Origin: Apiotrichum sp. Y4204
Taxonomy: Eukaryota; Basidiomycota; Tremellomycetes; Trichosporonales; Trichosporonaceae
NCBI GenBank assembly: GCA_025531455.1
Contig: JAMYHL010000013.1
Coordinates: forward strand, 372,001 to 436,000
DNA length: 64,000 nt
Reading direction: 5' to 3'
Shown here piece by piece: positions 10,385-22,425 of this stretch. How positions within the stretch are numbered: position 1 is the stretch's first letter; every line of letters starts with the position of its first letter. A model generated the notes under the pieces. It was not told the DNA's origin, ran no database searches, and saw only the letters and a program-made list of their open reading frames with translations. The translations under genes were made by a program, and so were the position numbers.

Positions 10385-10445
10385 GTCGTCCGAGTGACTC
10401 ACGATAATTACAAGCTCGAGTCGCGAGTCGTCCGAGTTACTCACG
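10385..10445. repeat. 19-bp direct repeat carrying TGACTCA / TTACTCA
   Basis: GTCGTCCGAGTGACTCACG (10385-10403) recurs at 10427-10445 with one change (TGACTCA to TTACTCA). The period is 42 bp. TGACTCA is the consensus for Gcn4/AP-1-type bZIP factors. Confidence 0.75.
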
Positions 10446-10827
10446 CATCGCATCAGGCTCGTCGCGCGTGCTATTGCGCGAAAGGCGGATTGCGCGGTTT
10501 ACGCGGCCGGCGGACGCGACATGCCCGCGTGCGTTCCGGATGTCGCGGCGAACACTCTGGAACTGGGGAATGTAGAGCGGAGATGTAGGCCGCGGCGCGG
10601 GGCCGTGGCCGTGGCCGAGACAGCGAAGACTGCCGCCTGGCTGATGTGAGATGGACTGGGTGCCGGGTGAATGAGATAAGCCGGGGCCTGTCCTGTCGAT
10701 CTCTGGATCTCTGGGGATCGGCGGCGTGTGTGTTTGTGTTTGAGCTGTGTTGGAACGTTGGGGTTCGTGGTGGGTTAGTGCTGGGTTACTCCCAACGCCT
10801 GTCTGCTTCGGCTCGAGCTGGAATTCT

Positions 10828-10849
10828 CGACGCGATCACGATCGCGTCG
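10828..10849. repeat. Perfect 10-bp inverted repeat with 2-nt spacer
   Basis: CGACGCGATC is followed by AC and then its exact reverse complement GATCGCGTCG. It lies in noncoding DNA, about 215 bp past the 3' end of the Tag1-like gene. Confidence 0.85.
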
Positions 10850-11064
10850 CTCCAGGTCAAGTGACCAGATGCCCCAGTATTGCAAGCCTGATATTCCCCG
10901 GATGTGTGAGCAGTGTTCGTGGCCATGGGGCATGTGGCACATCACCATCACGACAAAGATCGTGGAGATCAACAGAGCCCCGCCTCTCAGCCTCTGCCCT
11001 GCACCACGGCCCAAGTCAAGCAATATACATTCCATATTCCATACTATACGAACAAATATACTCT

Positions 11065-12944
11065 CTACAGCGCACGTTCCAGTGTCAGCCCAACTCCCCT
11101 GCTCGCCCAGAATTCGCCCTGGACAGGCAGGCCGTCCACCGCCAGCGTCCCGCCCACGCCGATATCGGCTTTGACGTCCACGACGCCTTTGATTCCCGCC
11201 ATCGCGCCGCCCTTGAGCACCACCTTGGTGATGAACTCGCTCAGTACACCGTCACGACCGGGTACGATCGTGAGCGGGAGATTGGTGAATGGCGCGCGGA
11301 CGACGAGCTGTGGTGGCTTGGGGGAGGTGTTGGAGTCGAGGAAGAAGCTTGGGTTGATACGCCCAAATGCTCGTGGAGGCGGGTTCTCGGGGTCGTATTC
11401 CTCGTCATTATCCGCCACCGCTCCGTCGTGGATCATCACGTCCGGGGAGATCGCGCTCACATTGAGTGCGACACGGTCCATGCCCTCTGGGAGCTGGATG
11501 TTTGCGACGACGGTACCGTTCGCGATCAGCCCGGTGCTGCCCTGCCCGAGCTTTAGGTCCTCGATCGTGACGTCGCGCACGATATCGGGCCGCTCGCGGG
11601 GTGCCGGGAACTCGAGGTCGAGCTGGAGCGACGGAAGAGAGGCGAGCACCCAGTCTGGTGGCGCGTCAGGCCACGATCCCGGCGGCATGTGGTCTAGGCC
11701 GCGCACGAGGATGGGGTTGCTCTCGCCATGGAGGAAGTTCTGGAGGAACGTGTCGAGTGCGCTCCCTGATTCGAGGGCGACAATGTCGCCGTCGATCGCG
11801 AGGCCAATGGTCGTGGTGGTGACTTTCGAGGCACGCGCAACCACCTGCGCGATCGTCTCGTGCTTCGGCCCAATCTGGATCGCAAACGGGATCGCGAACG
11901 GAACACTGCGGAGGGATGGGTTCGGGAGAGAGGCGGTTGCGGACAACTTCAGTCCGCGGTCAGTGGAGAAAGAATACTTGTGGAGAGTCACAAGTTTAGA
12001 GAGGTCGAGCGGCTTGCCAGGCGGAGGGAGGTTCGGCACGGGGGGAACTGTTCCGTGAGCTGGGTCCTAGAGTTGGAAGGACGTCGGGACTTGTCTTAGC
12101 GTGCCGTGGAGAGCAAACGAGTGGGGAACTCACCTGCAACCGAGAGGGGGACTTGGATATCTCGCTGCTCGAGCACCGCCCACTTGCTCCACCATGCGCC
12201 GGGAATGCTTGCGTGCGCCTCGTCGGCGACGACGCTCACGTGGATCGTGCCCTTCGCCCACGTCTTCTGTGCCCATGTCCAAAGCACGCCGGCCGGCGCG
12301 ACAGGGTTCCCGACCGCCTGAATGGTAATTGGCACCAGCCTCCCATCCTGCGAAAGCGGGACTGCAATGTCGTCTGGGATGAACACCTCCAGCAGCGGCA
12401 GCCCGCCAAACGCGTAGACCTGTACTTTGGGGATTGTGATGTTGATTGCCTGGGTTGGGAGTGCGCCGACGAGACCGTGCGCTGCGCCGCGCCGCAGCGT
12501 CTCCCACCACCCTTCTCCCCGGCTCCCATCCACTGCGAGCGCGCGGTTCACGTCCACTGCACCCTGGAGCGAGAGCGTGAGGTGCACGCCGTCGCCCGAG
12601 ACGTTGAGGATATCAACTTTGGGGTCGCGGTACACGAACGCCTCGTGCATGTTCTCCTTTTCCATGTCGGAGGGGATGAAGCTCACGGCAAACAACACAA
12701 CAAAGACGGCGCAGCCGAGGATGAGCAAGAAGATGAATATCAGGATGGCGAACCGCCGCGAGCGCCGGTGCGCGTGCCCTGTCGCCGGGGTGTCGACGGT
12801 GTACATCGCCGACGGGGTGGACGACGAGCCCGAGATGCCGCTGTATATCGAGCGGGTGGAGGCCGCATCGTCTGCGCGCTCGAGCAGCGGCGACGACTCG
12901 GTCGGCGTTGCGGCGCGGCCTTTGCCCTTGTTCTTTGGCGGCAT
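11065..12944 (-). CDS. Type II membrane protein, Tag1-like (LEA-like/DUF3712 type)
   Basis: Exons are 12944-12134 and 12047-11065 (597 aa; 86-nt intron). The second exon joins in frame only at the AG at 12048, not at the nearer CTAG. A short basic, disordered cytosolic tail starts MPPKNKGKGR. A single TM follows at about residues 70-95 (RFAILIFIFLLILGCAVFVV), then a long lumenal part with two beta-rich halves of the kind seen in LEA-like/DUF3712 proteins (Val/Ile-alternating strands, motifs such as AVGNPVAP and VTLHKYSF). Length and topology match yeast vacuolar Tag1 (about 600 aa), which acts in ending autophagy. Orthology is inferred, not proven. Confidence 0.75.
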
Positions 12945-13553
12945 CGCGGAGGTGGATGGATGGATGGATAGGTGGTTGATGGGTGGCAAATCCCAGGGTG
13001 TGCCTGCGAAAGGGGTGGGATCGGAGCCTGCGTCCTGCAGATGTGCAGACGGAATGGAACGAGAAGCGGGATTGCGACTGGATTGGATGTATGTTATGGC
13101 TAGACGGGGGGATGACGATGGAGGAATCAGGTCGATGCTTTCAAGAGAGCAAGGAGAATGCGAGGAGGGGAGGAACAGTAGAATGTAAGGGAGAGACCAA
13201 GATCGACCAAACCCAAATGTGTGGTTATTCCTCCGAGAGAGAGAGTGCTCCGAGCGCCGACGCCGACGCCACCCCACCTCCCTCTATGTGCTCTCTGTTC
13301 TGTTCGCTTCTGGCTCTTTTTATCGTCATTGCCATGTTTTTGTGTGACTCACTCTACTTCTTTTGGACCAACTCTATTTCTTGCCATCTTCACAACGACG
13401 TCACTGCGCAGGCATCGACGACCGCAGGCCCCCCGCAGAGAGGGAGAGATAGATGGTGGTGGCATCCACGCCCCACTTTGATGCAAAGATTCAACTAGAT
13501 GCAATGGTTGATGCACAACAATCTCTCAACCCATCCATCCACCACCGCACACC
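12945..13553. promoter_or_regulatory. Divergent promoter region, Tag1-like / PfkB protein
   Basis: This 609-bp region lies between divergent genes. GGAT-type tetranucleotide repeats lie just upstream of the minus-strand start (about 12950-12976), and a CCATCCATCCACC tract lies just upstream of the plus-strand start. So each leader carries a CCATC-type run when read in its own direction. I see no gene. Confidence 0.45.
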
Positions 13554-15003
13554 ATGACCGCGTCGCCCGACGAAGCATTCAACCCCCCATCACCCGCATC
13601 GCTCGCCGGCCGCGGGCGGGTGGCCACGCTAGGTGAGCTTTTGGTCTGACGGTATTTCTCTGACAGCAGGCCAGTTTATCATCGATCACTTTGAGGCGAC
13701 TGGCGAGGATGGCAAGACCGTCACGGATCCCGAGCCGGTGAGCGTGGATGTGGATGCTGTGCATGGGGAGTAAACTGACGCCGACTCTGCGCTGTTGTTC
13801 CATTGTTGACATTTCTAATATCTAATCTCTCTAACCTATCACCGTTCTACCTCGCCAAACTTCCAGATGATGGGCGGCGGCGGACTCTACGCAGCAACAG
13901 CTGCGCGCCTCTTCCTTCCGGCGCGGCACGTCGGCTGCATCGTCGATGTCGGCGATGACTTTCCCGAGTCCTTCCGGAAGCGCCTCGAGGGGCTCGGAGA
14001 CATGGTATGGTACCGCAACCGGCGGGGCAAGACGACGCGCGCGCTGAACCACTACTCTGGCTCGCGGATCGGGTGAGTGAAAGACTTGGGTCTGGTTGTT
14101 GTTCCTAACTCCTCAGTGAAGGCGACCAGACATTCACGTACCTCGCCCCAACCCAGCCCCTCAGCCCGTTCGACCTCCTTCTCCCCCGCTCACCGTTCGC
14201 GGACCCGCCGCCAGAGTGGATACACGTGGTGTGCGACATTACGCGCGCGACCGCCATCACCACGGAGGCGGAGAGCTTTCGCTCAAAGGGATGGACGGGA
14301 CACATGGCGTGGGAGCCGCTCTTGAGGGTATGTGCTACAGTTTGAGCAGTAAGACTCACAGCAGGGAATCGACGTTCCGACAGGGATATACGTCTCGCTC
14401 GCGCGGGGGTTTGCGGTCTTCTCGTGAGTTACCAGCTGGTATTGAAGATTCTGACTCTAGACCAAACCATCGCGAACTGCGGCAAATCCTAGGCGAGGAC
14501 GCCGAGACGGAGCCGGACCCGCGCGCAGACGTCGAGATGGCCGCCCGCGTCTTCCACGGCAAACTCGTCATGTCTCCCGGCCATGTCCCCGCCATCGTTG
14601 TGCGTGCCGGGGAGCTCGGCGCGTTCACGCTCTCGGCGCAGTGGACGGGGTGGGTGCCCGCGTTCTGGGAGACGGGGAGCGGGAACGAGCGGCACGTGCG
14701 CGATGTCACGGGGGGCGGGAATGCGTTCATTGGCGGATTGCTTGCAGGCATGTTCCTCACCGGCGGGGATCTGAGGGCCGGTAAGTGAGAAAGAAGGGGT
14801 GAGGCTCATGCCCAGCAACGATCTTTGCGTCCACGGCGGCTTCGTTCGCGATTGAGCAGCGCGGGATTCCGGCGCTCACGAAGAGCCCGCGCGGACACGA
14901 GCTCTGGAACGGCGCGTACCCCTGGGACCGGCTGCGCAGCCTTGCGCGGCGCGTGGACATGCTCGAGTCGGTTAATGGTGCACACGACGACGATGATTAC
15001 TAG
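13554..15003 (+). CDS. PfkB-family sugar kinase-like protein, Mak32-like
   Basis: Seven exons: 13554-13632, 13670-13737, 13867-14072, 14117-14327, 14365-14423, 14461-14780 and 14816-15003 (376 aa). The fold signature is clear: an N-terminal Gly-rich MMGGGGLYAATAARLF substrate-binding motif and a C-terminal PfkB signature, DVTGGGNAFIGGLLAG. In sugar kinases this second motif normally reads DTxGAGD, the last Asp being the catalytic base; here that position is Asn (GGGN). I recall GGGN being shared with the Mak32 branch of fungal PfkB proteins, but cannot confirm it here. Yeast MAK32 is needed for stability of the L-A killer dsRNA toxin system. The substrate and remaining activity are unknown. 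The gene converges on H2A.Z, with 221 bp between them. Confidence 0.85.
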
Positions 15004-15224
15004 GACACTTGGTTTATGATTATTATATACGATTCTGGGAGGTGGGAGGCTCAGTAGGGGTGTTCGAGGATTACAGGCAATCCACCGTATGCTCCCCACT
15101 TCCTACTTTCCTTCCAAGCAGTCTCACTGGCAATAGTTGCATAAAGGGGGGATCGAAACGAAGGCGACGACTAATCCATACACGAACAGACAAAGGTAGT
15201 ACAGCTTGGGAGTGTCCATCGTCA

Positions 15225-16052
15225 TCACGCCTTGCCCGGCGTGACGGGCTTGATGGGGTTCTTGCCGTGCTTTGTGAGCAGCGAGGTGTGGATGTGGGGC
15301 AGCACACCGGCTGAGAAAGTCAGCAAAGAGACGCGATGGGAGAGGGAAGGTGCAAGGAGCTTGTGCTAGGAGATGAAGGTCAGGGGTCGCCATCTCCACA
15401 CGAGCAGCCCGCTGTCCCATACGCACCAGCAGCAATCGTGACGTGTCGCGCGAGCTGGTCGAGCTCCTCGTCTCCACGGATGGCGAGTTGCAAGTGGCGC
15501 GGTGTGATACGCTTCACGCGCAAGTCCTTGGCGGCGTTGCCTGATGTCAGCTCACCGAGCAGCATTCAGCTAACCTGCAAGCTCCAAAACCTCGGCAGTA
15601 AGATACTCGAGGATGGCGGCGACGTAGACGGCAGCCTTGGCGCCGACGCGCACGTTATTCGCGTTCTTGTTACGGAGGAACCTGGAGTTAGGTCTGGTGC
15701 GCCTATCATTCCCGCACCAGTCCAAAGACTGATAGGTGCAGGACGGCATCTCCCGCGATGCATGCGTGCATCCACTCCATCTGCGATGCATACCTGTGGA
15801 TACGACCGACGGGGAACTGGGAGTCAGCACGGGGATCGATGGGGCGGGATGGAGAAAAGCAGGCGCGTCGCACATCTCGCGATGTGACGCGTTTCGTGGG
15901 GTGGAGGTTGGATGTAGGATGGGTTTTGGTGTTTACATCCATTTTTGAGAACTCACCTGGAGACCGGCCTTTGAGGAGCGGGTCGTGAGGACCTTTGCCT
16001 CGTTCGAGGTCTTTGCCTTTCCGCCCTTTCCGCCTGTTACCTTTGCTGACAT
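15225..16052 (-). CDS. HTZ1: Histone H2A.Z variant
   Basis: Exons are 16052-15957, 15816-15794, 15681-15575, 15540-15427 and 15310-15225 (141 aa), including a 23-nt exon. The protein has a Lys/Gly-rich tail (about residues 1-30), then the histone fold with [30 protein letters not shown] and the alpha-C region ending [24 protein letters not shown], the LAGNAAKD segment and GVLPHIH are diagnostic of H2A.Z as opposed to canonical H2A, and there is no SQEL tail. SWR1-type complexes insert this variant at promoter-flanking nucleosomes. Five exons in a 423-nt coding sequence is intron-dense. Its promoter is shared with NUP192. Confidence 0.96.
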
Positions 16053-16621
16053 TGTAGGGGGTGGATTGCAGGGGTGGATGGATGCAAACGATGGTGGTAA
16101 AGGTGGAAGAGTGTTGGGTGGAGACGGACGAGATGCATGTCAGAAGATGGACGACCCGCGACCAAGAGAGAGATGGCGAGCAAGACACGGACAACGGGCT
16201 GCCCGCCGCCGATCACTTGTTTGTTTTGGCTTACTTTTGGTTCCGTTAATAAACAGGTTTCACATTACACTTACATAACGAGTGGCTTCTAATGCCTTGA
16301 GGTAATCAGAGCGAGCTGCGTTAATGACGTGTATATAAGAACTTCCCCCGTTATCACTCCACCCAACTGTCTTTGTGCTGCCGCGCTCTCCATCCTTTTT
16401 GTGCATTGCAGCTCGTCGATGACGGTCAACAACACCTCTCCAGAGAGCAAACTTCGAGCATCACCTATACCCACCTCTCGACCTCTTCCCAAACAACAAA
16501 ACTCCCTCCCTCTTCCCCCTCTCACTCCCCGCCACGTCGACAGAAGGGATACGCTCGAGGCGGCGGATGGCGTGAAGCACCGCGCACAACACCCCACCCT
16601 ACCCCGATCTCCACACCCATC
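16053..16621. promoter_or_regulatory. Divergent promoter region, H2A.Z / NUP192
   Basis: This 569-bp divergent spacer shows no ORF of note. The NUP192 side has a pyrimidine-rich leader (CT-rich from about 16495). Confidence 0.45.
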
Positions 16622-19600
16622 ATGTCGCGCATCCCCCTCGCGCAGTGGGATCCGTCCCTCTTCACCGACCTGCAGCACCTCCTCACCCTCGTCAAGTCGC
16701 AGCCGACAACGAGCCTTGTGCGCAGGCTCAACCAAAAGCTTGAAGAGGCGCGCCCGTGGATCCTGACGCTCACCGCCCTCCCCCTCCCGAACGAAGAGGA
16801 CAAAAAGTTTATCGCAAACTCCCCCATCGCGACCCCCAACGGCGTCGAGGTCCGCATCACCGACGAGCTCCTCGTCACCACAAACCTCATCGCCGAGAAC
16901 CTCAACGTCTCCCACCTCCTTGCTGCCATCCTCGCCCTCCATGCTGTCCAGGCTCGCCCGCGGTTCCCGAACCGCACCGACCCCGAGATCGCAATCTATG
17001 TCCTTCACGAGGCACTCCTCGCGCTCCTCGATGTCGTCAAGGAGCTGCTGCGGATTACCGTCGGACCGAATGCCGAGGCAGGGCAGCCGTATGACGACCT
17101 GCGTATTTGGATAGAGGACCTGCTCGATGAGAAGGGGCCAAACGGGTTCCTCGCCGATGTCGTCGTGGACCAGATTGACGCCATGCAGACGCGCCTGTCG
17201 TCGCTCGTTCGCACGCAGGCGTCGGGGCCCGCAATGGAACTGCTCAATTACCGGGTCAGGGAGATGCGCGAAGAGCAGAACCGTCTGGCAGGTATTCTCA
17301 GCATTCTGTCCGTGTCGGGTCTCCTCAAGAGCTCGCAGGTGGTCAAGATGGCAAAGTGGCTCAAGAAGTCGCCCAAGCCGGACGCCATTGTCGCCGCTGT
17401 GTTTGCCGCGTTCTGCGCCGCAACGCAGCCCCTCGAGGCGCTCGACGAGGCGGACGCGCGGTTCGAGACTGTCAGCGCCTACATTCGGCATTCAAAGTTT
17501 ATTCTCGTGTTGTGTAACATCATTGTAGGTGTTCCGTTTGATTTCCTGTTGACATCAGTTCGGAGAGACATTTGCGGTTGAGCCGTTGCGCGAGGCGGTC
17601 CGGCTCCACTGGTCGTTGTTCTATCTCTCTGCGCTCCGCAACGAGCCAAACCTCCTGCAGGCGGTCCAGCTCAACGCTGACGGTGCGGAGCGGCACCTGC
17701 AAGAGGCGGTTGGTTCAAATGCCTTCCAGTTCCTTACGGGTCTGGTGAAGAACCTCGACACCAAACCCGAGGACCCGACATATGCCCTCGCCGAACGCTC
17801 CGACCCCGAGAACAACGGCTTCTTCTTCTCCCAGCTCGACCGGTTGATCTACTCGCTCGCGACAAAACGCCATTTCCTGCGCTATCTTCGGAACAAGGAG
17901 GAGGACGTCGGTCTGCGCAGGTCCCAGGCGCCCGTCGCCAACTTCCAGGCATACCTTGAGCTCGTGGCGGTCGTGTACCCCAACCTCCCGCCAGACAGCG
18001 CCGAGCACCTTTGGGACGAGGTCTCATTCACCTCCGTCGTGCTCGACAGCCGCCAGACGTACCCCTCGCTTGCCTTTTGGGACATGCTGAACGCGATCGC
18101 GCGCGGCCCGGCATGCGCGTCCAAGTGCTACGAGAAGCTCAAGGACACTCGTCTTTCGTGGACCTCGCTGTTCAAGTTCTACACCCACTACATTGAGATC
18201 ATGCCGCATCTGTTCGAGACGATCAAGCCCAACCGCCCGACCGCCCACGAACCGATGCAGGACGGCGAGTTCCAGACTGCGCAGGGTTGGACAAAGCTTT
18301 TGGCCAGTGTGGTTGGCGGGTCCGCGCTCGCCCGCGGTGCCCTTCTCCAGATCAAGCCCCACCCGCTGCAGGTTCTCTTCGACTTTGTCAACTGCGACAT
18401 TGCCACCGACCTCAAGGCGACGGTTCTCGAGGCCATCACCGCGTTCGTCAAGCGCCGTGGCGACACGGCGGACGACGATATCGCCACTCGCGCAGTGGAG
18501 TTCTACGAGCGCATCAGCTTTGCCGACCCGACACTTGAGGTGCGCGAGGGATCACGTATCCCGGCCCCGCTGGGATGGCTCCAGCGCATGGAGTACAGCG
18601 AGCAGGAGGCGGGAACATACCCCCTCACTCAGGCGTACATTGGCTTCCTGACCGCCTTGATTCCCTCTGACAAGCCGAGGATCAACAATGCTGTCCGCCG
18701 TGGAGCAACGTACATCATAGACCGTGTCCTGCTCACTCAGCGGAGATATCTCCCCGACCACGAGGACGAGCAGTGGGAGCTGACCGACGCGGTGCTCGGC
18801 TTCTTCGAGCGTGCCCTGTTGTCATTCGACCTTACGGATCTCCTCACTCCCTCGCGCACCACGGCCACAGCTCTCGCCGATCAGCCTGGGTTTATCGTCA
18901 TGCTCCGCCTGCTGTCCCAGCAGGACGTGTTCAACCCCCTCTCTGAGGTCGTCGACCGCGCCACATCTCTCTCGAGTCGCTCCCCGGTAATCAACCAGTG
19001 CTTCCTGCGTGTGCTCCGTATCTACTACCGCATTCTCGACATACAGCTGGTATTCAACGACGTTTTGCTCCTCACCCTCTCCGCTTCCACCGGATTCAAG
19101 CGGCCACTTGGCTTCCAGTCGCTCGACCAGTTCCTCCTCACGCGCTTAGGCAATGTGACGGGCATCGCGCTGGCGGTGGGCGACGGGGACGAGACGGTGT
19201 CGTTCGTGTCACTCAAGATCATCGCGGCGCTCGCTCAGTCGCCCGTGTTCTCCAGCTCGGACATCTTCCGCGGCGAGTACTCCAAGGCTATGAACCGTCT
19301 TGCAGGCATCATCGACGCGTCGGAGGACAGCATCCGCATCGCACAGGGATTCTGCAACCGCCTCGACAAGGAGTGCGAGGACCTGGCGCCGGAGGAAATC
19401 GACCGCGAGGCCAAGGCTGTGCTCGATGGCAAGCCGTCGGACAACCTCCCGATGCTCATCCGCTCGACAATTCTCGATCTTCTCGTGGACGGCACGCGGG
19501 ATGCGACTTCGACGAACATTGCGCACTTCCTCCTCGGTTTCGACTTCCGTGCCCGCGAGCTCGGCCTCCAGGACCCGCGGTCCCCGAACTCCCGTCTGTC

Positions 19601-22216
19601 GTGCCTTCGCGTCATCCTTGAGCAGCTTAACGACACCCCGCCAATGATCACCCTCCACCCCGCGCTTGCGGCCAAGAGCGCGCAGCTCATCTACCAGCTG
19701 TTTGCCCACCCCGTCACCGGCGCGTCCGTCATGTCGTATGCCGAGTCGTACGAGAGCTTCCCCGCGCACCAGCTGGCCACCTTCCCCCGCACATGTCCCC
19801 CAGCAACGGGTGAGGTTGAGGGCATGGGTATTGCGTCGACGTTCACCGACTCGGTGGAGACCTCCGCCGGGACGCTCGTGGCGTACCTCGAGTTTGTACG
19901 CTACGTTCTTGCCTGTGTGGCGCTCCAGACGTTTGCGTTTGAGGGACACGGCGCGTCCTCCGACTTCATAGCCGCTCATCTGTTCACCGACGAGGGCGAC
20001 GAAGAGGACGACCAGCGCCCGCCCCTGCTGATCGACCTCGTCTCGACCGTGGACATTCAGTTCGAGGAGACCGACGTCGGCGACGCGAAGCAGAACAAGG
20101 TTCTCGAGTTCTACTCGGGCTTTGCGTTCGACCAGTTCAAGCGCCCCGATGCGGACTGGTACGACCTCGATTTGCTTGCCCGTGCACTGCGCGCCCACCG
20201 CCGCCAGCTCGAGCGCGCAGGCACAGTGATACCCGGTGCGTCAGGCGAGTCGATGGCCGCCGAGGCAAGCTACATCATCCGCCGACTCGCGATGAAGAAC
20301 CGCGAAACGGATATTGCGATCGCCAAGGGCTCGTTCATGACCTCCTGGAACGAGACGCTCAAGGTCTCGCTCGCGATGCTCTTCCACAACGTCCCCGAGG
20401 ACAGGCAGGAAGGGCTGATCTTCGAGCTCCTCGACGCGCTTCTCGACAGGCTGACGAACGACCTCGCGCCCGGTGTTCTCGAGATTCTGTGTGAGGCCGT
20501 GCTCGTGTCGATGACCACCCTCGTGAACGTTCTCTGGTCACTTGACTCGACCAACCTCCCCATCGACCGCCTGGCAGGCACGCTGCTCAAGGTCGTCGAG
20601 GCGGCTGTCCGCCCCGGCACAACCGAGAACGCGCGTGGTAACCTCTACGCCGCCGTGTCGCAGTACCTCCAGCTCGTGCCCGAAAACGCCGACCCCGCAC
20701 TGCACCGCGCGTCGGTCCAGGCCCTCGCGGCACGCAAGGACCGCTTCGTCTCCGTGCTCTGCCGCGACGCGATGGACATGCGGGATGTGTGGAAAACCGA
20801 GTGCTTCTCGCTGCTTTCCGCAATCGTCGCGCTCGGCAATCGCGCGCTCGTGTTACCCCTCACGCAGGTAGGCTACCTCGCGCAGTTTGTGCGCAGCATC
20901 AAGGACCGCGAGATTGCACTCCAGGAGTGCCTCTCGCCCGAGCCCGAGAACCTCCACGCATACTGGGTGTACGAGGCGGAGATTGCGTTCCTCATAGCAT
21001 ACGCCGGTACAGCAAAGGGCGCCGACGACCTTATCGAGGTCGGCATCTTCGAGACCCTCGCGACCTGCTCCTTTATCGCCGTCCAGCCGTTTGCGGAGGA
21101 TGTCATTGGTGAGTCAAGCTGTGGCGACTTGAAGTACTGACAGTAGACGACGTTGCGGCGTCCGAGATTGTTCACCGCCAGCACCGTGTGCTCGTCAACG
21201 CGCTCCAGCTTCTCGTGCGCATCCTCTCGAACCCGACACGCTCGGGTGCGACTGCGCACGCGAGCGCGTTCCTCAACGCGCACCGCGAGAGCCTCCTTCT
21301 GCTCCTCCGCGAGAACGTTGCGTACGTCACGCCGACAGGTATCGAGGAGTCGCGCCTGATTGTTGCCCTCCTGATATCGGTCCTCCCCAAGTCGATGGAC
21401 GACGACGCGATGCGCAAGTCGTCGTTTGGTGCCCTGCACCACGCAGTGCTCAGCCTTGCGGCAAAGTTCTTCGACCCGTCCTGGGCCGACGCTGTGCACG
21501 ACTGCGAGGACGACGCAGACGCTGTCCCCGGCCGCGTGCTCGCCCTTAACCAGGTTATCATTGCGTACCTCTGCGCCATGTCCGCGGGCCTGAAGGGCGG
21601 ACACGGCCAGCCGGTATTTGTCATTGGCGCGGCGCGGCCGATTGGCGCCATGAGCATTGGTACCGCCCCGTCGTTGGCCAGTGCGGTCGATCTCGTCGCG
21701 TCGCTTGCCGAGGACGCACAGGACCTCTTTGGGGCGTACGATGATGTTGCGGATAAGCTCGAGGCCGGCGAGGAGGTGTTCGTCAAGGGCTTTACTGCCG
21801 AGAGCGTCGAGGAGCTGGGGTCGCAGTTTGCACAGCGTACCCAGATGATTTACAGTGAGTCAAACCAAAACCAAAACCGAGTAGTGCGGTGCTAACATCC
21901 AGGCATGATCGAGTCGCTGCTGCTCCTCATCTGGCGGCACATGCTGTACTATGTCAAGGACGCGGGCGGGGAGAGCGTGGTCCCGGACCGGCTATCGCTC
22001 AGTTTCTCGACAGCGACGGCATCGCGGCACGGCGCGGGCGCGGGGGCAACAAACCTCAAGGCGCTGGAGCGCGTAGCTGCGTCGCTCCGCGGCGTGCTCG
22101 ACCGCGTGGAGGACGTCGACCGCGCCACAAACGCAAGCGAGAAGAAGGATAATGCCTACCATGCCATGCTTGTGCGGCGGCTGCGCGAGCTGTGTGCGGG
22201 CCTGATTGGAGAGTAG
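16622..22216 (+). CDS. NUP192: Nucleoporin NUP192/NUP205, inner-ring scaffold
   Basis: Exons are 16622-17524, 17559-21108, 21147-21854 and 21903-22216 (1824 aa), close to the usual 1700-2000 aa of this family. It is an all-helical repeat scaffold protein of the inner ring of the nuclear pore, binding Nic96 and the Nup53/Nup59 class. The N-terminus has the characteristic LVKSQPTTSLVRRL segment and QFGETFAVEPLRE-like motif (here IFGETFAVEPLRE at the first splice junction), conserved in the Nup205/Nup192 head. No membrane segments. The third intron acceptor is ambiguous by three bases (CAG at 21143 or TAG at 21146); both keep frame. The gene is convergent with the dioxygenase gene downstream (209 bp). 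Confidence 0.93.
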
Positions 22217-22425
22217 AAGTAATGTAGCATGCATGATCATAGAGCCGGGCCGGCTGGAGAGGGCGGGTCGAGGAGAGCCATGAGGACTGCCGAGTTGCGG
22301 CTGGGGGATGGGTTCAATGCTCCGAGCCAACTCATTCTCGTTGCAGTATGGTAGCATGCTATCTATGTACAAATCTTCTTCTACCAATGTACTATTTCTC
22401 TGATATTTCTTGATCCCTTCCCCTC

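Larger units (their letters stand above)
9429..11064. other. Long intergenic region with motif clusters
   Basis: This 1.6-kb interval lies between the 5' end of the small mitochondrial gene and the 3' end of the Tag1-like gene. Open frames up to 227 codons occur but lack family signal and show no clean splice structure. It contains eleven ATTGT/ACAAT pentamers (9704-10369), a 19-bp direct repeat with a TGACTCA core, and a perfect 10-bp inverted repeat (10828-10849). Confidence 0.5.

Noticed and set aside
9714..10588. Overlapping plus-strand frames of 214-227 codons in the noncoding region
   Set aside because: Composition unlike neighbouring genes (many Arg/Ser/Pro, low GC3 periodicity), frames overlap each other, no domains.
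16289..17491. 400-codon minus-strand frame over the NUP192 5' end
   Set aside because: Antisense shadow of biased codon use; NUP192 on the other strand is clear.
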